NCBI RefSeq assembly: GCF_001647085.1
Contig: NZ_CP015520.1
Span: forward strand, 1,446,219 to 1,510,218
Direction of reading: 5' to 3'
From: Thermococcus piezophilus
GTDB taxonomy: Archaea; Methanobacteriota_B; Thermococci; Thermococcales; Thermococcaceae
DNA: 64,000 bases
The position numbers and the translations under genes are program-made. Shown here piece by piece: positions 37,071 through 45,640 of the stretch. Under the pieces are notes generated by a model that was given only the letters and a program-made list of their open reading frames with translations, made no database searches and had not been told where the DNA came from. Within the stretch, counting starts at the first letter, position 1; the number at the start of each line of letters is the position of its first letter.

Positions 37071-37921
37071 ACCTCTTTCCCCCCCGACGTTAGAAGAACC
37101 ACTAGTCCCACGAGGGTGCTGAGCACGTAGGAGACAAAGCGCTCCAGCAGGGTTATGGAAACGGCAAATCCCAGTGGGATCCCGAAGTGAGTAAGAGTTC
37201 CAACGAGACCCCCCTCAATGATACCGATGCCTCCCGGAGTGAATGCCACCAGGCCGAGGAGCAGGTTTGCTATGGAAATGACTGCGATCAGGCTCAGACT
37301 TAAGTGGAGTCCAAAAGCGAGAGTTATCAGCTTGAGCCTTGCAACATCGAGTATCCAGACGGCCGAGCTCAGAAGAATGCCCATGAGGTTTATATTGTGC
37401 CTATTCCTAAGGGAGCGAATGTTTTCCAGCTCTTCCCCGCTTACAGAGGTCCTGAACAGCCTCAGGGAGAGCCTCACAAAGGCTTCCCATTTAATCCATA
37501 TCGCCGCCACGCCCGCGATCCCTATAATGAACAGCAGTTCGGGTGTTGAGGAGAAATAAAGCATCCCCACCAGGAACAGAACGAAAACTGGGATTGTCTC
37601 AAGGATACGCTCGTATACTATGCTCACCATGGATATGCCTGTGGGGATATTGTTCTTTTTACTTATCCACGCGATTCTCAGGAGTTCGCCGCCGCGGCTC
37701 ATCGGGGTCACGTTGTTCATGAAGATGGAGGCCAAAATTGCCTTCACCAGCTCGAAGAGGGGAGCATCACGCCCCATGCCTCTGAGAACGAGCTTCCAAC
37801 GGATGGCGTACAGCACGACGCTCACGTAGTAGGTGAGGAGCGCTAGGGTTAAGTAGTGTAGGGGAACTTTTTCTATGAGAGTCACGTACTGTTCTGTTGA
37901 TACCCCGACATTCTCGAACAT
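37046..37921 (-). CDS. Flippase-like membrane protein (UPF0104/LPG synthase TM family)
   Basis: 291 residues with about eight transmembrane segments. Family signatures: YAIRWKLVLRGMGRDAP, FMNNVTPMSRGGELLRIAWISKK near residue 68, and LVAFTPGGIGIIEGGLVGTL near 220. These proteins are related to the membrane part of lysyl-phosphatidylglycerol synthase and are proposed lipid or glycolipid flippases. Placed first in an operon with a GT4 enzyme and a deacetylase, it may move the resulting glycolipid across the membrane (inference). The ATG is at 37921. Confidence 0.83.
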   Translation of the reverse strand: MFENVGVSTEQYVTLIEKVPLHYLTLALLTYYVSVVLYAIRWKLVLRGMGRDAPLFELVKAILASIFMNNVTPMSRGGELLRIAWISKKNNIPTGISMVSIVYERILETIPVFVLFLVGMLYFSSTPELLFIIGIAGVAAIWIKWEAFVRLSLRLFRTSVSGEELENIRSLRNRHNINLMGILLSSAVWILDVARLKLITLAFGLHLSLSLIAVISIANLLLGLVAFTPGGIGIIEGGLVGTLTHFGIPLGFAVSITLLERFVSYVLSTLVGLVVLLTSGGKEVWRALKSR

Positions 37922-38012
37922 ACTCCCAACCAGCCTTTACTCACGATGATCGTTTATAAACCTTATCCGAGTTTGAAGGGTAAGGAAGGCGGACGTGGCA
38001 GAAGGCTGGTGT

Positions 38013-38948
38013 TCAGGGCCTCCTGAAGTGTTCCCACCCTAACAGGGGCATTTTCAGTCGTTTTCCGGAGGCAGTAATGAATACCCCAGCCCCTTTGTGT
38101 ACCGTGCCTATAACCGTAAAATCAGAGCTCAGTTCTTCCAGATTTTGGGGAGGAATAGTGAAGAGCAGCTCGAACTCTTCCCCAGAGGCCAGTGCAATTT
38201 CAATGGGATTGGCATTTATAATTGAGGCGACTTCATGAACTTCTTTCCATATCGGCAGGTTTTCCCCGTCGATCTCGATTCTTACGCCGCTCATCTCTGC
38301 AAGGAGATGCAACCCCTTGCTCAGTCCGTCGCTGATGTCTATCGCCGAGTTTGCGTACTTACTCAGCTCGATTCCTTCTTTTACCCTCGCTTTTGGTTCG
38401 AGCAGCTTTTCGTAGAGGATTTCTCTTGTTTTCCTGTCAATGTCGAGATCGTTCAAATAAATCATGAGGCCCGACAGTGCCCTTCCTATGTCTCCGGTAA
38501 CGCATACTAAATCGCCTGGCTTTGCTCCACTCCTCCTAAGGAGGCGCTTTGTCGTTCCGAGGGCGATGCCGTCGATTATCAAATCGTCTACCTCGTTGGT
38601 GTCTGCGCTCAACACCGGAACGCCGTAGAACTCAAGCGCTTCACCAATTCCTCTCGCAACACCTTCGATGTAGCCCCAATCAATGCCCATTGGCACTCCT
38701 AGAGAGAACAAGAATCCGATGGGCCTAGCTCCCATAGCTGCCACGTCGCTCACGTTCATAGTTACGGCTTTGAAGCCGACCTGTTCAGGGGTCATTATAT
38801 TGGGAACGTCGGTATTTTTCACGAGCATGTCGTTGGTTGCAACCAGCCACTCATCACCGAGCCTTAGTGCTCCTGCATCATCACCGAGTGGCAAATCGCC
38901 CTGCTTTCTGAGGTGTTTCATGAAGAGTTCGATGATTTCGCGCTCCAT
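38013..38948 (-). CDS. thiL: Thiamine-monophosphate kinase
   Basis: 311 residues from the chosen start, an AIR synthase-like fold. DLPLGDDAGALRL, NVSDVAAMGARPIGFLFSLG, DTNEVDDLIIDGIALGTTKR and AIDISDGLSKGLHLLAE are the ThiL blocks that bind ATP, Mg and thiamine phosphate. It phosphorylates TMP to the cofactor TPP. The start is uncertain: ATG 38948 (MEREIIELF) has GGTG eight bases upstream, but ATG 38954 and GTG 38999 are in frame, and the TATA element (TTTATAAG read on the minus strand, near 39033) is compatible with any of them. Confidence 0.9.
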   Translation of the reverse strand: MEREIIELFMKHLRKQGDLPLGDDAGALRLGDEWLVATNDMLVKNTDVPNIMTPEQVGFKAVTMNVSDVAAMGARPIGFLFSLGVPMGIDWGYIEGVARGIGEALEFYGVPVLSADTNEVDDLIIDGIALGTTKRLLRRSGAKPGDLVCVTGDIGRALSGLMIYLNDLDIDRKTREILYEKLLEPKARVKEGIELSKYANSAIDISDGLSKGLHLLAEMSGVRIEIDGENLPIWKEVHEVASIINANPIEIALASGEEFELLFTIPPQNLEELSSDFTVIGTVHKGAGVFITASGKRLKMPLLGWEHFRRP

Positions 38949-39088
38949 GGGCATCGCACCAAGGTTCGGAAGGGTGGTTATTAGGGTTGCCTTCGGCACC
39001 CGCCGAAAGTTGGCTAGACAAAACGAGAAACTTATAAATGAAACCGTGATAATTTGATTAATTTACCCAACTTAGAAGGGAGAATAAG

Positions 39089-39697
39089 ATGTTAAAATAT
39101 CTGCTGCTTGCGGTGTTTTTTCCAGTGCTGGCGATAGCGCTGACGAAGAAGCTGGGAGAAGACTATGTGTGGATAAACAGGAAGATAATCCACTTCAGCA
39201 GTGTTCCTGCAATCCTTATGTTCAGAGAAGGCCTTGTTTCTGGCGTTGAACTTGCTGGTGCCGTCATGGTCTTTGCTATCGCCCAGCTTATAACTCATAT
39301 AATGAAAAAGGAGCTTAGCTGGTACCAGATAAGGGACAACTACGGCGAGGTCTTTTACTGCATCATGTTCAGCGCCATGGCGGTCTTTATGGATGTCAAC
39401 TACGCCTCCGCGATAATGCTTGTGATGGCCATCAGCGATGGTATCACTGGTGTGTTCAGGTTCTACTATTTCAAAAAGAACGGCTTCAACGTCAAGCTCA
39501 GGAAGCACTGGATCGGCAGCGTGGGGTACATCCTCAGCGCTCTCATCATAGCCTTTGTAATGCTGCCTGATCTGAACGTTGTTATGAAGTTTGCTTGGTC
39601 CGGCATACTGATGCTCGCCGAGTATCAGAAAGTCATCGATGATAACATTGCCGTTCCAGTAGTTGCGGTTCTGATAAAGCCCCTCTTTGTGCTTTGA
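39089..39697 (+). CDS. CTP-dependent polyprenol/dolichol kinase-like membrane protein
   Basis: 202 residues, about six transmembrane segments. NRKIIHFSSVPAI near residue 30 and AISDGITGVFRFYYF...KHWIGSVGY near 110-150 match the conserved R-K-x-x-H and D-G-x-x-G/GS blocks of the Sec59/VTE5/DGK1 group. These use CTP to phosphorylate dolichol, phytol or diacylglycerol. In an archaeon the likely substrate is a polyprenol for glycan carriers or a salvaged geranylgeraniol (inference). ATG 39089 follows AGAAGGGAG by seven bases. It is divergent from thiL and ends four bases before the convergent endonuclease Q gene. Confidence 0.72.
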   Translation: MLKYLLLAVFFPVLAIALTKKLGEDYVWINRKIIHFSSVPAILMFREGLVSGVELAGAVMVFAIAQLITHIMKKELSWYQIRDNYGEVFYCIMFSAMAVFMDVNYASAIMLVMAISDGITGVFRFYYFKKNGFNVKLRKHWIGSVGYILSALIIAFVMLPDLNVVMKFAWSGILMLAEYQKVIDDNIAVPVVAVLIKPLFVL

Positions 39698-39701
39698 TTT
39701 C

Positions 39702-40961
39702 TTATTTATTCAAAAATTTCATCAGCGAAGTCTGCTTCGGCTTGTATTCTTCCTTCGGCACTTTCACCTCAACGCTCTCCAACTCGTCTATTCTAGCCTT
39801 TTTTATTTCCTCGGGCAGGTTTATCTCTCCGTACTTTCCGCCTCCGCCTGGAATCACTATCAGCTTGCCCTTCCTGTAGGCCCAGACCGCTTTTGCCACC
39901 TCCTCGTGAACCTCCGCGAGACTCTCGATAGGCACGTCAACAAGGACTTCAATCTCGCTTCCAAACTCCTTCAAAAAGCGCTCCCAGATGGCCTTCACGG
40001 CCTTTGTCTCAACACCTTTGCCGATTACCATCGCTATTATCTCAGCCAGAGGGGCAAGTCTCAGGTAGGGCGGCCTGTCTTTGGGCCTTTCTTTTGTATC
40101 TGCCAGCTCGAGAATTCTGTCGTGGACACCCTTCTTTATCCTCCCTCCGCACTTGGGGCACTTCCATTTGAAGGCCTTGGCTTCCTCTGGTGAATACTTA
40201 GCGTAGCAGCGGGAACAGGCGGTTAGATGGTACTTTCCGAGCCTCGGGTCAAGCCCTGCGTTGAGGACTATCCTCCTTCCTCCGCGCTTCAGAAGGGCTT
40301 TCCTGACCTCGTCAAAGGTCGCCTCGTTGATATCGAAGCGGTTGAACTCCCTTCCAAGGCGGTGGGGCATCGGCGAGTGGGCATCCGAATTGCTAAGGTA
40401 GGTGAGCCTGTGATGGGCTTTTATTCTATCTGCCATCTCAGAATCAGCGGAAAGGCCGAGCTCGAGGAAGTGGATTTTGGCCCCCTGATAAGCCTCCTTC
40501 AGGCTGTTGTACTCCTTGTAGAGTGCTGTCCAGGGTGTGAAGGCGTGGGCAGGACCGATCAGGACACCAAGATCGTTGGCAAGGTCCGCTATCTCCGCCG
40601 CCGAAAGGCTTACGTGGGGGCGACCTTCCGTATCTATATCGTTGGAATAAGGTTTAAGCAGCTCCCTCATCTCGTGGACGGCTCCAATGTTTGGAAAGAT
40701 AAGAGCGTGGTGGACTCTCTTATTGTCCTCGACCTCCGTCGTGAGCAGGAAACGTATCCCGTTCCTTTCGTAGGTTCCTTCATCAGCTTTCTCTGCGTAT
40801 CTGAGTAGCTCTTCCTCCCATTTCGGGTTGAGTATGTCGCCGGTTCCGACAATTCCAAGCCCCTTGAACTTCGCGTTCTCCGCGAGCATTGGAATCGTCA
40901 TAAGCTTTGAAACCGCCTTCGAGTAGCGGGAGTGGATGTGGAGGTCAGCGTCAACCAGCAT
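39702..40961 (-). CDS. endoQ: Endonuclease Q
   Basis: 419 residues. The PHP catalytic domain shows DADLHIHSRYS (HxH), VGTGDILNPKW, LTTEVED and LSNSDAHSPMPHRLG. A zinc finger follows (CSRCYAKYS...KWKCPKCGG, near residue 250), then a C-terminal helical domain. EndoQ of Thermococcales cuts 5' of deaminated bases such as deoxyuridine, hypoxanthine and xanthine. The C-terminal QTSLMKFL is a PCNA-interacting (PIP) motif of the QxxLxxFL type, consistent with replication-linked repair. The ATG is at 40961. It is followed on the same strand's upstream side by the ClC gene with a nine-base gap. Confidence 0.92.
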   Translation of the reverse strand: MLVDADLHIHSRYSKAVSKLMTIPMLAENAKFKGLGIVGTGDILNPKWEEELLRYAEKADEGTYERNGIRFLLTTEVEDNKRVHHALIFPNIGAVHEMRELLKPYSNDIDTEGRPHVSLSAAEIADLANDLGVLIGPAHAFTPWTALYKEYNSLKEAYQGAKIHFLELGLSADSEMADRIKAHHRLTYLSNSDAHSPMPHRLGREFNRFDINEATFDEVRKALLKRGGRRIVLNAGLDPRLGKYHLTACSRCYAKYSPEEAKAFKWKCPKCGGRIKKGVHDRILELADTKERPKDRPPYLRLAPLAEIIAMVIGKGVETKAVKAIWERFLKEFGSEIEVLVDVPIESLAEVHEEVAKAVWAYRKGKLIVIPGGGGKYGEINLPEEIKKARIDELESVEVKVPKEEYKPKQTSLMKFLNK

Positions 40962-40970
40962 GAAACCACC

Positions 40971-42692
40971 TCAGTCTATGTACATACCCTCCAGTCCGCG
41001 GTAGTAGGCGCGGTATATGTCCCTTTTGGTGACGACTCCGACGAGCTTCCGGTTCTGAGGACTCTCAACCACCGGCAAAAGGTTCCGATCGTGGGCCATC
41101 AGCTTCTCAAAGGCATCTTCCGCTGTTTCCGTTGGATATGTAACACCGTAGGCCCTGTTCGTGAAGCGCTTCACGCGCATTCTCTTGAGGGAAATCGGCT
41201 TCTTCAGAATGTCCTTTATCCCAATGACACCAACAACCTCGAGATTGTCATTAACGACGGGGAAGCAGTCGTGGCCGGTTTCACCTATCAGGTGCTCGAC
41301 GTAGAGGAGTGTCTGGTTCTCGTGGACGTAAACGGGCTCGCGCGTCATTATCTCGCTGACCGAGATGGTTTCGAGGATTATCGGCCTTCCTGTTCTGACG
41401 CGGTACCCTTTCCTGCGGAGCTTAAGTGTGTATATGGACTCTCCCCTGAGGAAGAACCTCGCGGTCAGGAAGCCTATCGTCGCGGAGGTCATTACAGGGG
41501 GCAGGACGGCGTAGCTCCTCGTTAGCTCGGTCACCATGAGTATCTGCGTCAGTGGCGCCTGCGTCATCCCACTGAAGAAGGCAGCCATTCCAGCGAGGGC
41601 GTAAACGGTGGGATTTGGCTCCAGCGCTGGCAGGATTAGTTTTACCAGCTGGCCGAAGGCGGCGCCGAACATCGTCCCAATGTAGAGACTCGGCGCGAAA
41701 ACACCGCCGCTCTGGCCAGAGCCTATGGTCAGTGCAGTTGCAAGCATCTTTGTGAGCCCGAGGACTATGAGGAGCCATGTCGCCAGCTCGCCGTAGAAGG
41801 CCATCCTCATGCCCCCGTAGCCTATGCCGAATATCCCGTGAGCTGGAAAGAGCATTCCAAGGAAGCCAACGCCAATGCCGCCGATGAGGGGCTTTGAGAG
41901 TTCGGGGAGCTTCGACTCACTGAACCTGTCAACAGCGGAGTAGAGGAAGCGGGCGTAGAATGCTGCAAGGAGGCCGAGGAGGAGCCCTAGGAAGAAGAAG
42001 AGCGGCAGTTCTGGGAGTGTGTAACCTATCTTGTCGGGAATGTCTATTTCAACCGCCCTGTTGAGCACCGCCAGAGTGACCGCGTTGCCTGTTACGGCCG
42101 CTATAAAGATTGGCACTAGGTTTATCGAGAACGCCCCCATGTAAACAACCTCAATGGCGAACATAGCTCCCGCAAGAGGCGTATTGAAGGCCCCTGCTAT
42201 TCCCGCGGCTAAGCCGCAGGTGATGAGGAGCTTCCTCATTTCCTTTGAGAGATGGAATCTGCGAGCGAGGACAGAGGTAAGCGAGGCCCCAATGAATCCT
42301 ATTGGGCCTTCCCTTCCTACGCTTCCGCCTGAGCCAATTGTTATCGCCGTTGCGACGGTCTTGATGACTGCAAAGGCTCCATGGATGTTGCCGCCCTTGA
42401 AGATCACAGCCTCTATGACTTCGGGAATACCGTTGCCTTTTATGTCGGGGTATTTAACGATGAAGAAGCTAACTACGAGGGCTCCCAGGGTTGGTAGGAG
42501 GATGTAGCCCAGGTTGAAGTCTCCCACCTGGTATGACACCTTCGGCAGCAACCAGACAAAGAAAAACTTGTGAACGAGCCCGATTAGAATCCTGAATGTA
42601 ATCGCTCCGATACCCCCAGCTAAGCCAGCGAGTATCGAGAATGTTATTATACCTCCCCACTTCTTGATGTAGCGCCCGTTTTCCGAGGCCAT
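40971..42692 (-). CDS. ClC chloride channel/antiporter with CBS pair
   Basis: 573 residues. The ClC membrane domain has all selectivity-filter elements: DIKGNGIPEVIEA (GSGIP-like, with Asn in place of Ser), GSGGSVGREGPIGFIG with the gating Glu, and GQSGGVFAPSLYIG. Two C-terminal CBS repeats follow (VSEIMTREPVYVHENQ, then YPTETAEDAFEKLMAH), which usually bind adenine nucleotides. The Glu of GREGP suits either fast channel gating or Cl/H exchange. ATG 42692 is preceded by an in-frame TTG. It ends nine bases before endoQ and may share its transcript. Confidence 0.93.
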   Translation of the reverse strand: MASENGRYIKKWGGIITFSILAGLAGGIGAITFRILIGLVHKFFFVWLLPKVSYQVGDFNLGYILLPTLGALVVSFFIVKYPDIKGNGIPEVIEAVIFKGGNIHGAFAVIKTVATAITIGSGGSVGREGPIGFIGASLTSVLARRFHLSKEMRKLLITCGLAAGIAGAFNTPLAGAMFAIEVVYMGAFSINLVPIFIAAVTGNAVTLAVLNRAVEIDIPDKIGYTLPELPLFFFLGLLLGLLAAFYARFLYSAVDRFSESKLPELSKPLIGGIGVGFLGMLFPAHGIFGIGYGGMRMAFYGELATWLLIVLGLTKMLATALTIGSGQSGGVFAPSLYIGTMFGAAFGQLVKLILPALEPNPTVYALAGMAAFFSGMTQAPLTQILMVTELTRSYAVLPPVMTSATIGFLTARFFLRGESIYTLKLRRKGYRVRTGRPIILETISVSEIMTREPVYVHENQTLLYVEHLIGETGHDCFPVVNDNLEVVGVIGIKDILKKPISLKRMRVKRFTNRAYGVTYPTETAEDAFEKLMAHDRNLLPVVESPQNRKLVGVVTKRDIYRAYYRGLEGMYID

Positions 42693-42713
42693 CAATGATA
42701 GTAAGTATCTCCA

Positions 42714-42737
42714 ATAAAAAGCTTAAGCTTTTATACC
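42714..42737. promoter_or_regulatory. Palindromic divergent promoter, ClC / hypothetical
   Basis: ATAAAAAGCTTAAGCTTTTAT is a near-perfect palindrome (one extra A in the left arm) with a TATA-like end in each direction. It lies 22 bases from the ClC ATG (42692) and 32 from the ATG at 42766, and is the only promoter-like element in the gap. It may be a two-way promoter or an operator. Confidence 0.5.
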
Positions 42738-42765
42738 TCCTCGAGAACTCTCTTCGGTGGAAACT

Positions 42766-43236
42766 ATGAAAGTTGAAGGATTTGTCGCTTCCCTCAGAAA
42801 CGCGGAAACCATATGTGAGCTGTTCAAGATACTCCAGGAGAAGGGAGCGCCAATAGTTGAGCTCGACGGCCAGAGATTTCTGATAGTCGTCGAAGGGGAC
42901 TTCGAGGGGAGAAAGTTCTGGACCGAGATAAACGGCGAAAAAGCTAATCAGGCTCTAGGAGATGCCATGCTCAACTCCTCGAGCTTCCCCTTCAAGTGCA
43001 AGCGCCCGTACACGGGCGGAAACGTCATCTTCGTGAACTTTGACGACATCGAGGTCGATGACTTCCTCGTCGCCTACCGTGAGGAGGAATACGGCGTCTT
43101 CTACCTCGTGAAAGGTGGAAAGGCCGAGGAGATAACCGCTGAGGAATATGGGAAGCTCAAGACCGAGACGCCTGAGTTCAAGATAAAGTCTATGAGCAAA
43201 GAGCAGATGGATATGATGGGAGCCTTCTTCGGCTGA
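42766..43236 (+). CDS. Conserved hypothetical protein, 156 aa
   Basis: A soluble, acidic alpha/beta protein that I do not recognise. Features: VEGFVASLRNAETICELFKI at the N-terminus, a central VEGDFEGRKFWTEING strand pair, a cysteine in FPFKCKRPYTGGNVIFVNFDD, and a helical tail SMSKEQMDMMGAFFG. There is no signal peptide or membrane segment. ATG 42766 has GGTGG five bases upstream and a TATA element (CTTTTATAC) at about 34 bases. It is divergent from the ClC gene, ends 13 bases before the convergent antiporter gene, and is probably monocistronic. Confidence 0.6.
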   Translation: MKVEGFVASLRNAETICELFKILQEKGAPIVELDGQRFLIVVEGDFEGRKFWTEINGEKANQALGDAMLNSSSFPFKCKRPYTGGNVIFVNFDDIEVDDFLVAYREEEYGVFYLVKGGKAEEITAEEYGKLKTETPEFKIKSMSKEQMDMMGAFFG

Positions 43237-43249
43237 AAAATTTGAAGGC

Positions 43250-44569
43250 TCAAGAAGAGCCTTTAATTTCCTTTATCTTTCTATGCGTCGTTTGTACCCT
43301 CTCGGCCTTTTGGGCTGCCTTGATGTTTCTGGCCTCTTCTATCTCTCTCTTGAAGGCCCACTTTAGGAGAGGCGGTGTTATGAGTACTGAGACGGTTATG
43401 AATATCAGCGTGGCCGCTATGAACTCTGGTGCATGCTGCTGGCTTATTGCCCCTCCATGTATCGCCACCATCAGGTCAACAAGCGCCACTTCGGTTCTGG
43501 GGACGGAGCCAATTCCCATCTGGAGGGACATCCAGAAGTTCTCTCTGGTAAGGAGGAACTTCCTTCCGCGGCCCCAGGCGGTAATCCATGCTCCGATGCC
43601 CCTACCGAAGATCTTTCCGAAGACTGCAACGGTAGTGAGAACAGCGGCGAGAACGAGGGCCCGGGTGTTTTCGAAGACTGTAAGATTTAGCATTGCTCCC
43701 GTGTGAACGAAGAAGAACGGTATGAGAAGGCCGTAGCCTATGGCCCTAACGTCCTCCATCAGGCGCTTTCCTTCTGGGAGCTTTGAGAGGACGAGTCCCA
43801 TCATAAAAGCTCCTTCGATTGCAGCTGCGAACCAGCCTTCTGCCAAAGCCGCGAAGAGGAACATCACGCCAAGAACCATTCCGAGAATGCCCTTCTCGAC
43901 GTGCAGCTTTTCCGCGAACTTGATGTAGTAGTCAACGAGGAACCACCAGATAACGCCTGTTATTATGAAGAAGGCCACAATCTTAGCGCTCAACTCAATA
44001 AGACCGCCCGTTCCGACTGCGAAGATTATCAGCGCTATGCCAAGGAAGTCGTCCATCACGCTCGCGCTCAGCGATGCCGCTCCGACTTCACTCTTCAGCA
44101 CGCCCAAGTCCATCATTACACGGACGGTGAGACCTACGCTCGTGGCCGTGAGCAGAACGCCGCCTGCGAAGGCCTCCCTGCTGTCGTAGCCCATCCCCAT
44201 GAGGGCAAACCAGCCAAGGACGAGCGGGATGAAGACGCCAAGAAGAGTCGAAACCGTGGCGGTGAGGCCCGTCTTCTTCAGCTGCTCGAGGTCTGCATCG
44301 AGGGCGCCGAGGAAGAGCAAAAATATTATACCCAGCTTGGCGAGGAAGTTGGAGACGACTGTCAGGTCTGTGGTGAATCCCTCGCCGCTGACTATTGGGA
44401 TGTACTGGGGGGCAACTATGCCGAAGTAGACGAGGTTTCCGAGAATCATTCCCATGAGCAGCTCTCCGAGGACTCCTGGTAGTTCATAACGCTCGATTAT
44501 GCTGTCTCCTATCTTCGCCAAGATGAGCGAGAGACCTACCGCGAACAGCAGCCATGTCACTGTTTCCAT
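43250..44569 (-). CDS. CPA2 family cation/proton antiporter
   Basis: 439 residues with about twelve transmembrane segments and a basic C-terminal tail. PGVLGELLMGMILGNL (TM2), FLLFLGALDADLEQL (the usual GLEMD-type motif) and SASVMDDFLGIALIIF, with the acidic ion-binding pair region, place it in the KefB/NapA-type CPA2 group. It exchanges Na+ or K+ for H+. The ATG overlaps the upstream CBS-domain gene by 13 bases, so the CBS protein is its likely regulator. Confidence 0.88.
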   Translation of the reverse strand: METVTWLLFAVGLSLILAKIGDSIIERYELPGVLGELLMGMILGNLVYFGIVAPQYIPIVSGEGFTTDLTVVSNFLAKLGIIFLLFLGALDADLEQLKKTGLTATVSTLLGVFIPLVLGWFALMGMGYDSREAFAGGVLLTATSVGLTVRVMMDLGVLKSEVGAASLSASVMDDFLGIALIIFAVGTGGLIELSAKIVAFFIITGVIWWFLVDYYIKFAEKLHVEKGILGMVLGVMFLFAALAEGWFAAAIEGAFMMGLVLSKLPEGKRLMEDVRAIGYGLLIPFFFVHTGAMLNLTVFENTRALVLAAVLTTVAVFGKIFGRGIGAWITAWGRGRKFLLTRENFWMSLQMGIGSVPRTEVALVDLMVAIHGGAISQQHAPEFIAATLIFITVSVLITPPLLKWAFKREIEEARNIKAAQKAERVQTTHRKIKEIKGSS

Positions 44570-45051
44570 TGGGCACCACCTACCCTGAGCAGTCTAAGTA
44601 GCTCGTCAATCAGTATGCGAATGCTCACTTCCCCGACCAGCTTTCCGTCCTTTACTACAGCCAGCACCTGAATCCTGTACTTGCGCATCTTCATGAGAGC
44701 TTCAAGTACCGTCGTGTCTTCCTCTATAGTGAGCACGTGCCTCTCGGCTATATCCTCTGCCTTCGCCGCCCCGCCCAGCATAGAGCGCATCGTCCTGCTG
44801 GTCATTCCGAGCTTGAACTTATGGGCTTCTGGCGGCAGGAGTACATCTATCACATCGATGTAGCGGATGACACCTACTAGTTTCATGCTCTCCTTGTTCT
44901 CGACGACCCAGACGTGGTGCCTTGTCCTCAGTATCTTGAGTACGCTTATCAGATCAGCATCAGCGGTAACGACTGGCATGGTTTCAGACGTGGGCATTAT
45001 ATCGGTCAGCTTGAGTGAGTGAAACTTCTCGAGGGCTGACTCTACGCTCAT
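44557..45051 (-). CDS. CBS-domain protein, probable antiporter regulator
   Basis: 164 residues made of two CBS repeats: TDIMPTSETMPVVTADADLISVLKIL (near residues 17-42) and IAERHVLTIEEDTTVLEALMKMRK (near 100-125). CBS pairs sense adenine nucleotides or S-adenosylmethionine. Its 3' end overlaps the CPA2 antiporter start, so the two products are made together and may interact. ATG 45051 has GGTGGT five bases upstream; the frame extends three codons further. The 223 bases upstream (45052-45274) show only AT-rich sequence and no gene. Confidence 0.82.
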   Translation of the reverse strand: MSVESALEKFHSLKLTDIMPTSETMPVVTADADLISVLKILRTRHHVWVVENKESMKLVGVIRYIDVIDVLLPPEAHKFKLGMTSRTMRSMLGGAAKAEDIAERHVLTIEEDTTVLEALMKMRKYRIQVLAVVKDGKLVGEVSIRILIDELLRLLRVGGAQWKQ

Positions 45052-45274
45052 GACCACCACCCATTCTGAAAGATGAAAAAGTTCTATTTAAGGCTTTGTG
45101 AGTCTGGGAGGGCATTGGAGAAACGTTTAGGACATTGTACCAAAAACAACTAAAGTTTCACCGCTTCCTCAACCAGCAGGAACTGGCAGGAGAGCCTTTT
45201 GGCACCATATTCGACATGCTTATTAATTTCAACGGTAAACAAACAGGCTGGAGGAATCAAAATGACAGTAACAG

Positions 45275-45610
45275 ATGCCGAGACCGTTAATCGTAACTGA
45301 GTCCATTTTCAACGATTCGCTTGGCATAATCTTCACTTCCGTCGACGGGGCTCTGTTCGTTCCTGAGGCATCGCTACGTTGGCATTTTACCCCGCCGCGG
45401 TGCTTTTCTTCCTATGGGATGTTCATAGTCATTGGCGTGGCACTTAGAATAGTCTGCTACAAAATCCTCAAACGGGCGAGGGTAATGAACTTCCCGGAGG
45501 TCGTTATATTCTCCCTCGCGCTGGCCTTCGGGGGTTTCCTTCTTAGCGAGTTTGTCCAGGCCGTGGGCTATCTCGTGGCGACTGTTACAGGTATATCCCG
45601 GGGCACTGTT
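45275..45610 (+). pseudogene. Remnant of an NhaP/CPA1-type Na+/H+ antiporter
   Basis: An open frame of about 110 codons resembles the middle of CPA1 antiporters: IVTESIFNDSLGIIFTSV (family ESxFNDxxGIV, with the ion-binding Asp), LFVPEASL, then VVIFSLALAFGGFLLSEF and AVGYLVATVTGI. The N-terminal 120 or so residues and the C-terminal third are missing. A ribosome binding site and ATG (GGAGG then ATG 45262) remain just upstream in another frame and lead into a 12-codon dead end, which fits an internal deletion joining the gene start to its middle. The frame later runs antisense into agmatinase. Confidence 0.6.
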
Positions 45611-45640
45611 GGCAGCTTGGCTTGTTCTCAAAAAAAGAAA

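Noticed and set aside
40932-41525. 197-codon plus-strand frame opposite the ClC gene
   Set aside because: It is antisense to the ClC CBS domains and has no signals of its own.
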